Shown here: in pieces, positions 16,383-24,112 of the stretch
Layout: every line of letters begins with the position of its first letter
Numbering within the stretch: the first letter of the stretch is position 1
Assembly (NCBI RefSeq): GCF_027924905.1
Contig: NZ_AP027055.1
Coordinates: forward strand, 310,001 to 374,000
Length of the DNA: 64,000 nt
Direction: 5' to 3'
DNA from: Limnohabitans sp. INBF002
GTDB taxonomy: Bacteria > Pseudomonadota > Gammaproteobacteria > Burkholderiales > Burkholderiaceae_C
Made by a program: the position numbers and the translations under genes
Notes under the pieces: generated by a model
What the model was told of the DNA's origin: nothing
Database searches by the model: none
Seen by the model: only the letters and a program-made list of their open reading frames with translations

Positions 16383-17594
16383 ATGCAAGCTGACGAACTT
16401 TTGGCAAAACTCACAAAAAGTGTTGAGAACCTGCAAATATCCTGCAACTACGAGTTGGAGCAGCAAAACAAAGCTAACGACATCGAATACACAAACATGG
16501 CAAGCCTGTATTTTTGGTGGCGCGAGGCTTCGACCATTGAGGGCTTTTTGGAAGCCGAATATGCCAAATTAACAACCCGCAAACTTAGAACACTTCCCGA
16601 CAGCATAAATTTCAGGGGCATCTTGCTTAAGTTTTACGGCAATATGCTGGGTGATACGGTGTCAGCTCGTAAAAGCCGTGTGCTGAACGCACTGAACAAA
16701 GAATTTCAAAAAAATCCTGCGCTGTATGCCAAGGATGGCGTAAAGAAATTAGCCCAATTTATTGAGAACAGTGGGGGCATGGTTGGACTTTATGACCCAA
16801 CAAACAGCGAACTAAACGCATACGAAGACGAGGTTGAACCCGAAGCAGATGACGCAGCAACTGAGAGCGTAAAAAAACGGTACATGGAGGTGGTACATGT
16901 ATCAATATCAAATGACATGCGTACAAAGGCTTTGGTTGATGATGCTAAAGAATATTTCGCGCACAGCAACAAGCTGCAAAAGGTACAAATATCCCCAGAG
17001 CTAAATGCACAAGCAGACGATTTTGTGGTGATTGCCGCGAGAAAAGTGAATGACAGCTACGAAATAATTGAGCTAACAAAAAATGACAAGCAACTGAACA
17101 CCGCATTGGTGACTGCATACAGGCAACAGTATGGGGCCTTGGACAACAGCACACGTTGCATTTTGGAAACGATTAAAACGCAGTGCTTGTCGCAAAAAGC
17201 AGCGCGGCACATGGACAAGGCATTGGTGGAGCCCAGTACTTACCACGATGCCGAAGCAAGCTACAAAAAGATTTCTGCAAAAAGACGTTTGATTTACTCG
17301 CCACAACGTGACGAACTGATACTGAGCCCAATTGACTATTTGGACGAAAACGGCAACATGGTTGGTGGCGCAGTCACCATTGCCAAACCAAAAACTAAGA
17401 TTTTTGAAAATGCTGTGACCGACCTCTACCAAATTGGCAGTGGCGCATTAAAAGGTGTCGAGGGTTTTAGCAAAGGCATGAGCGCCAAAGCTGCTATCGC
17501 AAAGTGGCAAGAAGCGCACGATGTGAGAAAGTGGATTGTTAGCTGGTTGGACACGTACACAGATTACGTCATTCGTGTAGGCTATCGCTTCTGA
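16383..17594 (+). CDS. Unknown protein fused to the C-terminal tail of an OmpW barrel
   Basis: I do not recognise this 403-residue protein. It has no signal peptide and no membrane segment. Most of it is charged and helical, with an acidic stretch near residues 142-155 (EDEVEPEADDAATE). The base composition is more A-rich than its neighbours, as for acquired DNA. The last ten residues, DYVIRVGYRF, instead match the end of OmpW (DYVVKMGYRF in the gene upstream), and the 3' UTR also matches. The simplest reading is a foreign gene inserted or deleted into an ompW paralogue so that the frames joined. The ATG at 16383 has a strong AAGAGGTG. Confidence 0.8.
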   Translation: MQADELLAKLTKSVENLQISCNYELEQQNKANDIEYTNMASLYFWWREASTIEGFLEAEYAKLTTRKLRTLPDSINFRGILLKFYGNMLGDTVSARKSRVLNALNKEFQKNPALYAKDGVKKLAQFIENSGGMVGLYDPTNSELNAYEDEVEPEADDAATESVKKRYMEVVHVSISNDMRTKALVDDAKEYFAHSNKLQKVQISPELNAQADDFVVIAARKVNDSYEIIELTKNDKQLNTALVTAYRQQYGALDNSTRCILETIKTQCLSQKAARHMDKALVEPSTYHDAEASYKKISAKRRLIYSPQRDELILSPIDYLDENGNMVGGAVTIAKPKTKIFENAVTDLYQIGSGALKGVEGFSKGMSAKAAIAKWQEAHDVRKWIVSWLDTYTDYVIRVGYRF

Positions 17595-17633
17595 TTTTCT
17601 TGCTATCTACCCAGTTGAAGCTTTTAAAGTTTA

Positions 17634-17664
17634 AACCCCACTTCTCGCAAGAGTCGTGGGGTTT
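17634..17664 (+). terminator. Terminator inherited from a lost ompW paralogue
   Basis: CCCCAC...GTGGGG stem followed by TTTTG, preceded by CCAGTTGAAGCTTTTAAAGTTTAAA. It aligns with the 3' UTR of the OmpW-like gene at 15420, which supports the remnant interpretation of the fused tail. Confidence 0.75.
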
Positions 17665-17680
17665 TGTACGTATGGAACTC

Positions 17681-17694
17681 TTGATGTAAATCAA
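17681..17694. promoter_or_regulatory. FNR-type box, distal, upstream of ompW
   Basis: TTGATGTAAATCAA fits the consensus TTGAT-N4-ATCAA exactly. Its centre is 32 bases upstream of the second perfect box, about three helical turns. OmpW is an FNR-controlled gene in enterobacteria, so oxygen control of the gene at 17798 is likely. Confidence 0.75.
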
Positions 17695-17712
17695 TAATCC
17701 GAATGGGTATGG

Positions 17713-17726
17713 TTGATCCGTATCAA
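17713..17726. promoter_or_regulatory. FNR-type box, proximal, upstream of ompW
   Basis: TTGATCCGTATCAA again fits TTGAT-N4-ATCAA exactly. If it acts as a class II site centred at -41.5, transcription would start near 17761, 37 bases before the ompW ATG. A loose -10 (TGAAAT, near 17750) is compatible. Confidence 0.75.
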
Positions 17727-17797
17727 TAGATGCTTTCCCAATTTGCGATGAAATTGACAGCACGGGAATAGACCCGAGTTACGCTAAGGAAAGCATC

Positions 17798-18385
17798 ATG
17801 AAAAAAATTCTCATCGCCGCCGCTGTTGGTATGTTGGTTGCTGGTCAAGTGGCCGCACAAGAAAGCCCATGGTTGGTTCGTGCACGTGCTGTTAAGTTGA
17901 GCATGGCAAACCATGACGCGACAGGTTTAGATTTGAGCGTCAATGACAAAACCATCCCCGAGTTGGATGTGAGCTACTTCTTCAACAAAAACGTCGCTGC
18001 AGAATTGGTGCTAACTATTCCTCAGCAACAAACAGTATCCATCGCCGGAGCTGATAGCGGGACATTTAAGCATTTGCCACCCACATTGACTGTTCAATAC
18101 CATTTCACCAACTTCAATGGTTTCAAGCCTTATGTCGGTGCTGGATTGAACTACACAAAAATCTCTAAGACAAATGTTTTAAATGGCGCCGCCACATTGG
18201 AGAACAGCAGTTTTGGTTATGCATTGCAAGCAGGTGTTGACGTGCCATTGACAAAACAAGTTTCACTGAACTTCGATGTAAAGAAGGTCAATATTCAATC
18301 GGAGGTCTATGTGAACAATGTGAGCAAAGGCACTTTGAAGCTCGACCCAGTGCTGGTCGGTGTGGGCATCGGCTACCGCTTCTAA
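17798..18385 (+). CDS. ompW: Outer-membrane protein OmpW
   Basis: Eight-stranded outer-membrane barrel, 195 residues. The signal peptide MKKILIAAAVGMLVAGQVAAQ is cleaved before ESPW (leader given as residues 1-21). Typical OmpW motifs follow: IPELDVSYFFNKNVAAELVL, PPTLTVQYHF, FKPYVGAGLNYT, and the terminal VGIGYRF. AAGGAAAG lies a few bases before the ATG. Two perfect FNR boxes upstream suggest induction when oxygen is low. It is closer to classical OmpW than the gene at 15420. Confidence 0.94.
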   Translation: MKKILIAAAVGMLVAGQVAAQESPWLVRARAVKLSMANHDATGLDLSVNDKTIPELDVSYFFNKNVAAELVLTIPQQQTVSIAGADSGTFKHLPPTLTVQYHFTNFNGFKPYVGAGLNYTKISKTNVLNGAATLENSSFGYALQAGVDVPLTKQVSLNFDVKKVNIQSEVYVNNVSKGTLKLDPVLVGVGIGYRF

Positions 18386-18404
18386 GCAGCCCGTATTGAC
18401 CCAA

Positions 18405-18436
18405 CCCCATCACGCGCAAGCGTGATGGGGTTTTTT
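18405..18436 (+). terminator. Terminator of ompW
   Basis: CCCCATCACGC / GCGTGATGGGG with a GCAA loop, then six T. A strong intrinsic terminator 19 bases after the stop. Confidence 0.93.
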
Positions 18437-18470
18437 AATGCCCATGTGAATTGCGTCGATAATTTTTGAT

Positions 18471-19148
18471 GTGAACTCTCCTGATCTTTTCTCTCCCCTG
18501 GCCCAAGCGCGTCGCTCGGTGCGCGGCTATCTTTCCACCCCCGTTTCGGACGATCTGTTGCACGACGTGATGAGGCTGGCTCGTTTGGCACCCAGTGGTG
18601 CCAATTTGCAACCAGGGGTGTTCATTGCCGTGCAGGGCAGTGTCAGGGCGCAGCTGTGTGCTGAGTTGGTGGCGTCTTGGCGAGCTGGCGAACAGGAGAA
18701 AGAGGATTACGACTACTTCCCCAACCCCATGCCCATGACGTTGCGCCGCCGACAAGTGGCGGCTGCACAGGCTTTGTATGGTGCATTGGGTGTGGCGCGT
18801 GATGACCGCACGGGGCGTGATGTCCAGTTTGAGAAAAATTTCCGTTTCTTCGATGCGCCCGTGGCCTTGATCGTCACCATGCCACACGGTTTTGGCAGTG
18901 GCGGCTATATGGACTTAGGCATGACGCTGTATGGCTTGATGTTGGCTGCGCATGCCAAGGGTTTGTCAACGTGTGCCATTGGCGCCTTGGCGTCGTACCC
19001 GGGGTTGATTCGCAAACACTTGGCGCTGGATGATTCGTCGCACATTGTGTGTGGCTTGGCTTTGGGCTACGCCGATCCAGAGGCGCCTGTGAACCAAACG
19101 CAAACCACGCGTTGCGACCTGGATGAGTATTTCAAGGTGATGGGCTGA
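18471..19148 (+). CDS. Nitroreductase family flavoprotein
   Basis: FMN-dependent NAD(P)H oxidoreductase of 225 residues. RRSVRGYLSTPV is the phosphate-binding start of the fold, RLAPSGANLQP the second FMN segment, and GLALGYADPEAPVN the C-terminal signature. The start is taken as the GTG at 18471 because no in-frame ATG lies before the RRSVRGY motif; no good ribosome binding site is visible. The natural substrate is unknown. It sits alone after the ompW terminator and converges with the thiolase gene. Confidence 0.85.
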   Translation: MNSPDLFSPLAQARRSVRGYLSTPVSDDLLHDVMRLARLAPSGANLQPGVFIAVQGSVRAQLCAELVASWRAGEQEKEDYDYFPNPMPMTLRRRQVAAAQALYGALGVARDDRTGRDVQFEKNFRFFDAPVALIVTMPHGFGSGGYMDLGMTLYGLMLAAHAKGLSTCAIGALASYPGLIRKHLALDDSSHIVCGLALGYADPEAPVNQTQTTRCDLDEYFKVMG

Positions 19149-19162
19149 TCCGCCTCATCCGT

Positions 19163-20335
19163 TTATAGCCAGCGCACCACCGCTGCAGACCCCAGGCCCC
19201 CAGCTCCAGCGACGGCCGCAAGACCGTGTGCCCCCGAGGTGTTGTGACGCTCAAGGTTGGCCAGCAAACGCACCAGCGCAATCGCCGCTGAAGCCCCAAT
19301 CGGGTGGCCTCTGGCCAGCCCACCGCCCATGGGGTTCAAGCATTCGGGCGCGATGCCCAAGCGTTCGGTAAAACTCAATCCTTGCACAGCAAAAGCGTCG
19401 TGCAGTTCGATGAAACGCATTGCGTTTGCCTGCGCAAAGTTGGCGCGCTTCAGGGCTTCAAGCGCAGCAAGCTCTGCCGCCAGCAGCGGAAATTCGGGCG
19501 CAGCGCCAATGGATGCATTCGACACCCAAGTGGCTTTCGCGTGGTGATTCAAATGTGCAGCCGCTTTGGGGCTAAGCAGGAGCACAAAAGCGGCGCCATC
19601 CGCTTGTGCCGAAATGGTCAGGGTGCTAAGGGCGAATGCGTCATGGCTCTCATCTTCGGCCACGGCATCTGTGCGTGCCACGACCGGCATGCGTGCGGCG
19701 CGGTGGCTGTCGATGTGTCTGGGGTAGCTGTCATGCACCACACCCGCGACAGCCACAATTTCTTGTGCGATGTGAGGTTCAGCCATCACCGCGCGTGAAT
19801 GGCTCTGCTGGGCGTAGGCTTCTTGTTGTGCCCGTGTGTAGCCATTTTGTGCGGCATAGCGGGCGGCAGACAGCAGCATGTCTGGGTCTTTGTCTGGATG
19901 AGGCACGAAGGCAGGGCGTTCATAAGCCACGGCTGCTTCGTCTGTGTGCAAGGGACGGTGCATGCGGATGGGAGAGCGGCTCCACGCTTCAACGCCACCT
20001 GCCACCACCACCTCTGCCTGCCCCGAGGCGATCATGGCCACGCCTAGGGCGATGGCATCTAAACCGGCACAACACTGGGTGTCCACCGTGAGTGCGGCGC
20101 ACGCCTCTGGCAAGCCCGCATGAAGCGCCAACATGCGCGCTGGATTTCCGCCTGCGCCTAAGGCATTGCCCACCACCACCGCATTGACCTGGGATGCCTC
20201 AACACCTGCACGTTGCAGCAAAGCTTGCACCACGGGGGCGGCAATGTCGTGCGCGTGCAGGGCTTTGAATGCGCCGTCACGCGCCACCACGGCACTGCGT
20301 GCCCATGCGGCGATCAAGGGAGCGTGGGTAGACAT
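19163..20335 (-). CDS. Thiolase family protein lacking the second catalytic cysteine
   Basis: Thiolase-fold enzyme of 390 residues. The nucleophile is C88 in TQCCAGLDAI, the His/Asn loop appears as LHDAFAVQ, and NPMGGGLARGHPIGASAA carries the catalytic His. In ordinary thiolases a second Cys sits in a C-terminal CxGGGxG segment; here it reads AVAGAGGLGSAAV, with no Cys. So it may cleave or condense slowly, or act on an unusual acyl group. It overlaps the acyl-CoA ligase by 22 bases at the end of the bioMNY run, implying a shared pathway. Confidence 0.82.
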   Translation of the reverse strand: MSTHAPLIAAWARSAVVARDGAFKALHAHDIAAPVVQALLQRAGVEASQVNAVVVGNALGAGGNPARMLALHAGLPEACAALTVDTQCCAGLDAIALGVAMIASGQAEVVVAGGVEAWSRSPIRMHRPLHTDEAAVAYERPAFVPHPDKDPDMLLSAARYAAQNGYTRAQQEAYAQQSHSRAVMAEPHIAQEIVAVAGVVHDSYPRHIDSHRAARMPVVARTDAVAEDESHDAFALSTLTISAQADGAAFVLLLSPKAAAHLNHHAKATWVSNASIGAAPEFPLLAAELAALEALKRANFAQANAMRFIELHDAFAVQGLSFTERLGIAPECLNPMGGGLARGHPIGASAAIALVRLLANLERHNTSGAHGLAAVAGAGGLGSAAVVRWL

Positions 20336-21723
20336 GGCAATGCCTTTGCAAGTGCGAGGTGGTCAGTTTTACCGCTGGCCGTAAAGGGCCAGTCTGCACA
20401 TATGAGAAATCGTTTAGGTACTTTGTAGCTTTCTAATTGCGCACGACATGCGGCTGACAGCTGCTGTGTGGTGACCTGGATGTCTGTGGGATGGGTTTGT
20501 ATCACCGCGACCACTTGCTGCCCACGGATGGGGTCGGGCACGCCATGCACAGAAGCTTGAGCAATGCCTGGGCACGTCATGAGTACGGCTTCAAGTTCTT
20601 CAGGAAACAGGTTCTTGCCCTGGGTGACGAGCATGCGGTTTTCACGTCCCACCAGACACAAGAAACCATGTGGGTCAAAGTAGCCCATGTCGCGTACGGA
20701 CAGCCAATCGCCGTCACGCACGGCAGCGGTGTGGTCGGTTTGCGGCCCCACGTAGTCCATGAACAGCATAGGGCTGCGCACGAAAATTTGCCCTGTGCCA
20801 AGTGGTGGCGCAGGGTGTCGAACGTCAATCTCGACGTTCGCAAAGGGTTTGCCCACCGCATTGGGTGGCGCGGAGGCATCGGCATCCATCCAAGCCATGA
20901 AGCTGGTTTCAGAGGCGCCATAAAACTCAACGATCCGCGCTTTAGGAAAAAGCGCTTGAAGCTGCGCGGTGCGGTCGCGCATCCAACGCGCACCGCTGAT
21001 CAAGATCAAGCGCACGTCTTGCATGGGGGCAATGGCGCGGCGTGCCGCTAATTCGAGCATGAGCAGCAGCTGGCTTGGCACTGCCACCAAGCAGGGGGTG
21101 CGGCCTTGTTTCAAGGTGTCCATCATGCGGGCGGCAGAGAAGCGTTCTTGCACCACCACACCGGCGCCACTCCACAAGCCCAGCATCATGCCGAACAAAA
21201 ACAGCGAGTGAGAAAACCGCCCAGGTGCCAGCACACAGCTGGCGGCAGCTTCGCCAAAGGTGTCGATGCAGACTTGCAAGCTTTCGGTCCACGATTGGTG
21301 GTGGCGCCGAAACCCTTTGGGAATACCCGTGCTGCCAGAGGTAAACCCAATGTAGAACGGGCTTGTTGGCGTAGGCTCTGGTGGCGTGGCGGGGTCGCTT
21401 GAGAAAGTTTGTTGTACGTTTTGGCGCACCGCACTTGGCCAATCGGGGTCGCTGACCGCCGCACAGCGCCCGCTGGTGATGATGGCCAAGAAAGACACCA
21501 TTTGCGCCATGGTGGTGAGCTGGTCGTCAACAAAGACAGTGGCTGGCGCATGGCTGCGCTGCAGTTCATGGGCTTGCTGTTGAACCTGTGCGTAGAGCTG
21601 CGCAAAGGTGAGCGAGGTCTGCCCATCATCCATGGCCACCACATGTGCGCGGGTTTGAGCCCAACGCGCCAGTGGCGCATGAACCAAGAGGTCAGCCACC
21701 AAAGCGCCAATCAGGCAAGCCAC
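20314..21723 (-). CDS. Acyl-CoA synthetase (AMP-forming)
   Basis: ANL-superfamily ligase of 469 residues, which activates a carboxylic acid with ATP and CoA. The phosphate loop is FTSGSTGIPKGF, then EFYGASETSFMAW (A5), WLSVRDMGYFD (A7), GRENRMLVTQGKNLFPEE (A8 hinge) and a C-terminal ASGKTDHLAL with the catalytic Lys. It is shorter at the N-terminus than long-chain ligases. It overlaps bioY by 32 bases and the thiolase by 22, so it belongs to the biotin-uptake operon. Pimelate, a fatty acid or biotin itself are conceivable substrates; none is shown. Confidence 0.85.
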   Translation of the reverse strand: MACLIGALVADLLVHAPLARWAQTRAHVVAMDDGQTSLTFAQLYAQVQQQAHELQRSHAPATVFVDDQLTTMAQMVSFLAIITSGRCAAVSDPDWPSAVRQNVQQTFSSDPATPPEPTPTSPFYIGFTSGSTGIPKGFRRHHQSWTESLQVCIDTFGEAAASCVLAPGRFSHSLFLFGMMLGLWSGAGVVVQERFSAARMMDTLKQGRTPCLVAVPSQLLLMLELAARRAIAPMQDVRLILISGARWMRDRTAQLQALFPKARIVEFYGASETSFMAWMDADASAPPNAVGKPFANVEIDVRHPAPPLGTGQIFVRSPMLFMDYVGPQTDHTAAVRDGDWLSVRDMGYFDPHGFLCLVGRENRMLVTQGKNLFPEELEAVLMTCPGIAQASVHGVPDPIRGQQVVAVIQTHPTDIQVTTQQLSAACRAQLESYKVPKRFLICADWPFTASGKTDHLALAKALPCLPTLP

Positions 21724-22252
21724 GCGCCACGGTGTGGACCACGGTGGCGCACAACGCGCATTTGATCAAGTCACCGGGCACGAATACCAAGGTGCCCATG
21801 ATGGCTTGCTCCCACGACAGGTTGGCAATGTTGACCAAGCCCACAACACCAAACACATGCACCACCAACAAACCGCCCACGGCAGAGGCGATGAAAGCAC
21901 TGATGGCAGAGCTGCGCGGCGAATGCTTAGGCAGCACCGCCATGACCCAACCCGCCACAAAAGCGCCGACAGGCCAGCCCACGAGGTAACCGCTGGCAGG
22001 TGAAAAGAACACGCCCAAACCACCTCTGCCACCCGACAGCAACGGCAAGCCCAACGCAACCGCTGCCAAGAACAACAACAAGGCTTGCAATGCACGCTTG
22101 GGGCCTAGCATGCAACCCGCCAGCATCACGCCTAAGGTTTGCAGCGTGATGGGCACGCCCAAAGGCAAGTCAATTTTGGGAATCAGGCCGAAGACAGCAA
22201 TGAGTGCCGCAAACAAGGAGACCAAGGCGATAGAGAGTGAAGATGTGTGCAT
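21692..22252 (-). CDS. bioY: Biotin ECF transporter S component BioY
   Basis: Membrane protein that binds biotin for uptake. The ATG at 22252 (MHTSSLSIALVSLFAAL) gives 186 residues, the family length; a longer open frame upstream is not needed. Six hydrophobic segments are visible, and the family block GGRGGLGVFFSPASGYLVG is present near residue 75. Further signs are LGVPITLQTLGVMLAG and the C-terminal FVPGDLIKCALCA. It follows bioN and leads into the acyl-CoA ligase on the same strand. Confidence 0.92.
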   Translation of the reverse strand: MHTSSLSIALVSLFAALIAVFGLIPKIDLPLGVPITLQTLGVMLAGCMLGPKRALQALLLFLAAVALGLPLLSGGRGGLGVFFSPASGYLVGWPVGAFVAGWVMAVLPKHSPRSSAISAFIASAVGGLLVVHVFGVVGLVNIANLSWEQAIMGTLVFVPGDLIKCALCATVVHTVARGLPDWRFGG

Positions 22253-22274
22253 AAGAAAAATCGTGGCCGTCGCT

Positions 22275-22868
22275 TCAGCGACGAAGGCGAACGTGCAAGG
22301 TGTCCGCCACACGGCGGGCAGCCACCAGCATTTGAATGGTGAGAGGAGCCAATATTTTAAAACCCCCAGCCTTGCCCGTACGCATGCGATGTGCATCATC
22401 CAAGCGGCGCCAGAGAATGAAAAAATGTTCGGTAAATCGCAGCATCAAAGCCAGTTGCAAAGCCAGTTGCTCTGACGCGATGCCGAAAATCTTCAGCGGT
22501 GACAAGACACGTTCAAACACATGCAGCAAATCGCTGTAACGCGTGGTCAGTGTGAGGGCGATGCCCATCAGGGTGGTGCTGACCAAGCGCAGCACCGTCA
22601 CGGCAGCCAAGGTGGGGTGACGCATGGTCAGATGAAACACCGCAATCAACACGCTGGCAATCACGAGCCCCATCAGCAAAGGCTTGGCGCTGGCGGTGAT
22701 ACGCCCCAACGAGACGAAGATGGCCACACACACCAGCGCACTTGCACCCAGTGTGAGCAACTGGCCTGTGAAAAACAAGCCGGTGCCCAGCACAGCCAAA
22801 AATACCAACTTCACCGAAGCGGGCACACCGTGTAGCCATGTGCGTTGTTCGCTGTAAAGGCTTTTCAT
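22275..22868 (-). CDS. bioN: Biotin ECF transporter T component BioN
   Basis: Energy-coupling membrane subunit of the CbiQ/EcfT family, 197 residues from the ATG at 22868, four bases past the bioM stop. Several membrane helices are seen (KLVFLAVLGTGLFFTGQL, PLLMGLVIASVLIAVF). The coupling-helix region near the C-terminus has the expected Arg-rich short motifs (RRLDDAHRMRTG and AARRVADTLHVRLRR). It links the BioM ATPase to BioY. Confidence 0.9.
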   Translation of the reverse strand: MKSLYSEQRTWLHGVPASVKLVFLAVLGTGLFFTGQLLTLGASALVCVAIFVSLGRITASAKPLLMGLVIASVLIAVFHLTMRHPTLAAVTVLRLVSTTLMGIALTLTTRYSDLLHVFERVLSPLKIFGIASEQLALQLALMLRFTEHFFILWRRLDDAHRMRTGKAGGFKILAPLTIQMLVAARRVADTLHVRLRR

Positions 22869-22872
22869 GAAC

Positions 22873-23574
22873 TTAGGCCGTTCGCAACGCGACATCGGCT
22901 TCGTAAGCCGCACAGACGTCAGCGCCCAAGCCATCCAATCGCACCTTGCCTTGGTCTAACCAAATGACGCGTTCAAAGTGCCGCACATGATCGAGCACAT
23001 GCGTCGACACAATGATTTGCTCTTTGGCTTGTGCAATGTCACGACGCAACAAGGCTTGGCCTGGTAAGTCGAGGCTTGAGAAGGGCTCGTCTAACAAGAG
23101 GGTGTTGTGCGAGGCAATCATCAACGCCAACCAACACACATGCTGGCGCTGGCCTTGGCTGAGGCTTCCGATCGCGCGTGGCGCCCAGTGCGCCAAGTGG
23201 CGTGCAGCCAGCCAATCACGCACACGCGTTTGTGCGTTATGGCGTGACAGTTTGAGGTGATGCAGGCTCAATGCCAACTCTTCTTCCACCGTGGGAAAAA
23301 TGATTTGCTCGTCTGGGTTTTGAAACATCATGCCCACCGTGTTGGGGCCATTTGGCAACGTGACGCGCCCAGCTTGCGGCGTGTCTAAGCCACAAATGAG
23401 GCGAAACAAACTGCTTTTGCCAGCACCGTTGTCGCCGATCAAACCAATGCGTGATTCTTTGAGGTGCAGTGACAATGCTTTGAAGACGGCTACACCACCT
23501 CGAATCAAAGTGATTTCGTCAAGGTGGAGGTCTTGGGATTTGGAAAAAATTGGAATGACAGAATTTGTCTGCAT
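22873..23574 (-). CDS. bioM: Biotin ECF transporter ATPase BioM
   Basis: ABC ATPase of the biotin transporter. Walker A is GDNGAGKSSLF, the Q-loop MMFQNPDEQIIF, the signature GSLSQGQRQHVCWL and Walker B NTLLLDEPFSSLD, followed by the H-loop VSTHVLDH. FQNPDEQ is typical of ECF ATPases. The ATG at 23574 gives 233 residues; a TTG 45 bases upstream would give a longer form, and neither has a clear ribosome binding site. It starts 50 bases after the marR stop, with no obvious terminator between, so read-through from the upstream minus-strand genes is possible. Confidence 0.92.
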   Translation of the reverse strand: MQTNSVIPIFSKSQDLHLDEITLIRGGVAVFKALSLHLKESRIGLIGDNGAGKSSLFRLICGLDTPQAGRVTLPNGPNTVGMMFQNPDEQIIFPTVEEELALSLHHLKLSRHNAQTRVRDWLAARHLAHWAPRAIGSLSQGQRQHVCWLALMIASHNTLLLDEPFSSLDLPGQALLRRDIAQAKEQIIVSTHVLDHVRHFERVIWLDQGKVRLDGLGADVCAAYEADVALRTA

Positions 23575-23623
23575 ATTCAAAAACAGATGTACGGCATTAA
23601 TTATCGACGAGCGCGTCAATCGT

Positions 23624-24112
23624 TTAATTCGACTCGTCTTGTGCCAGATTACTCAAAATAGCGAATAACACACGGCGTGTGGTTTGAATATCTGACGTAC
23701 TAAGGCCTTGAATGCTGACCTGATTGGTCTCCTCAGCAAGAGGTACTAATTTTTTCTTGAGAGCGCGCCCTGCTGAGGTTAGATGCACATACATATTTTT
23801 TCGGTTGTCTGGTAATTGACGGCGTTCGATGTAACCCAAGGCCTCCATGGTTTTCATTGCAGCGAATGTGGTTGGCTCCATCACACCAGCGCGATCGCTG
23901 AGTTCGCGCTGGGTTAACCCATCGGTTTCCCACAAAATTCGCAAAAACGTCCAGTGCCCAAACGGTACGCCGTGTTTGGCTAGGCGCAACTGCAAGGCCC
24001 GTGTGTAGGCGCGTCCTGCATCACGTACCAAATGTGCAAGGCGGTCGTTGGGGACATCTTCTTGCCAGTGGCGCAAAATATTGCGCGTTTCATCAAATTT
24101 TTTTTTCTTCAT
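23624..24112 (-). CDS. MarR family transcriptional regulator
   Basis: Winged-helix repressor of 162 residues. The DNA-binding part is LTQRELSDRAGVMEPTTFAAMKTME followed by the wing DNRKNMYVHLTSAGRALKKKL (about residues 65-120; motifs cited in part). It starts exactly where the dihydrodiol dehydrogenase gene ends, so it is cotranscribed with the phthalate-type genes and most likely controls them in response to an aromatic acid. Codons 3-5 form a run of nine A on the coding strand, which could cause slippage. Confidence 0.88.
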   Translation of the reverse strand: MKKKKFDETRNILRHWQEDVPNDRLAHLVRDAGRAYTRALQLRLAKHGVPFGHWTFLRILWETDGLTQRELSDRAGVMEPTTFAAMKTMEALGYIERRQLPDNRKNMYVHLTSAGRALKKKLVPLAEETNQVSIQGLSTSDIQTTRRVLFAILSNLAQDESN

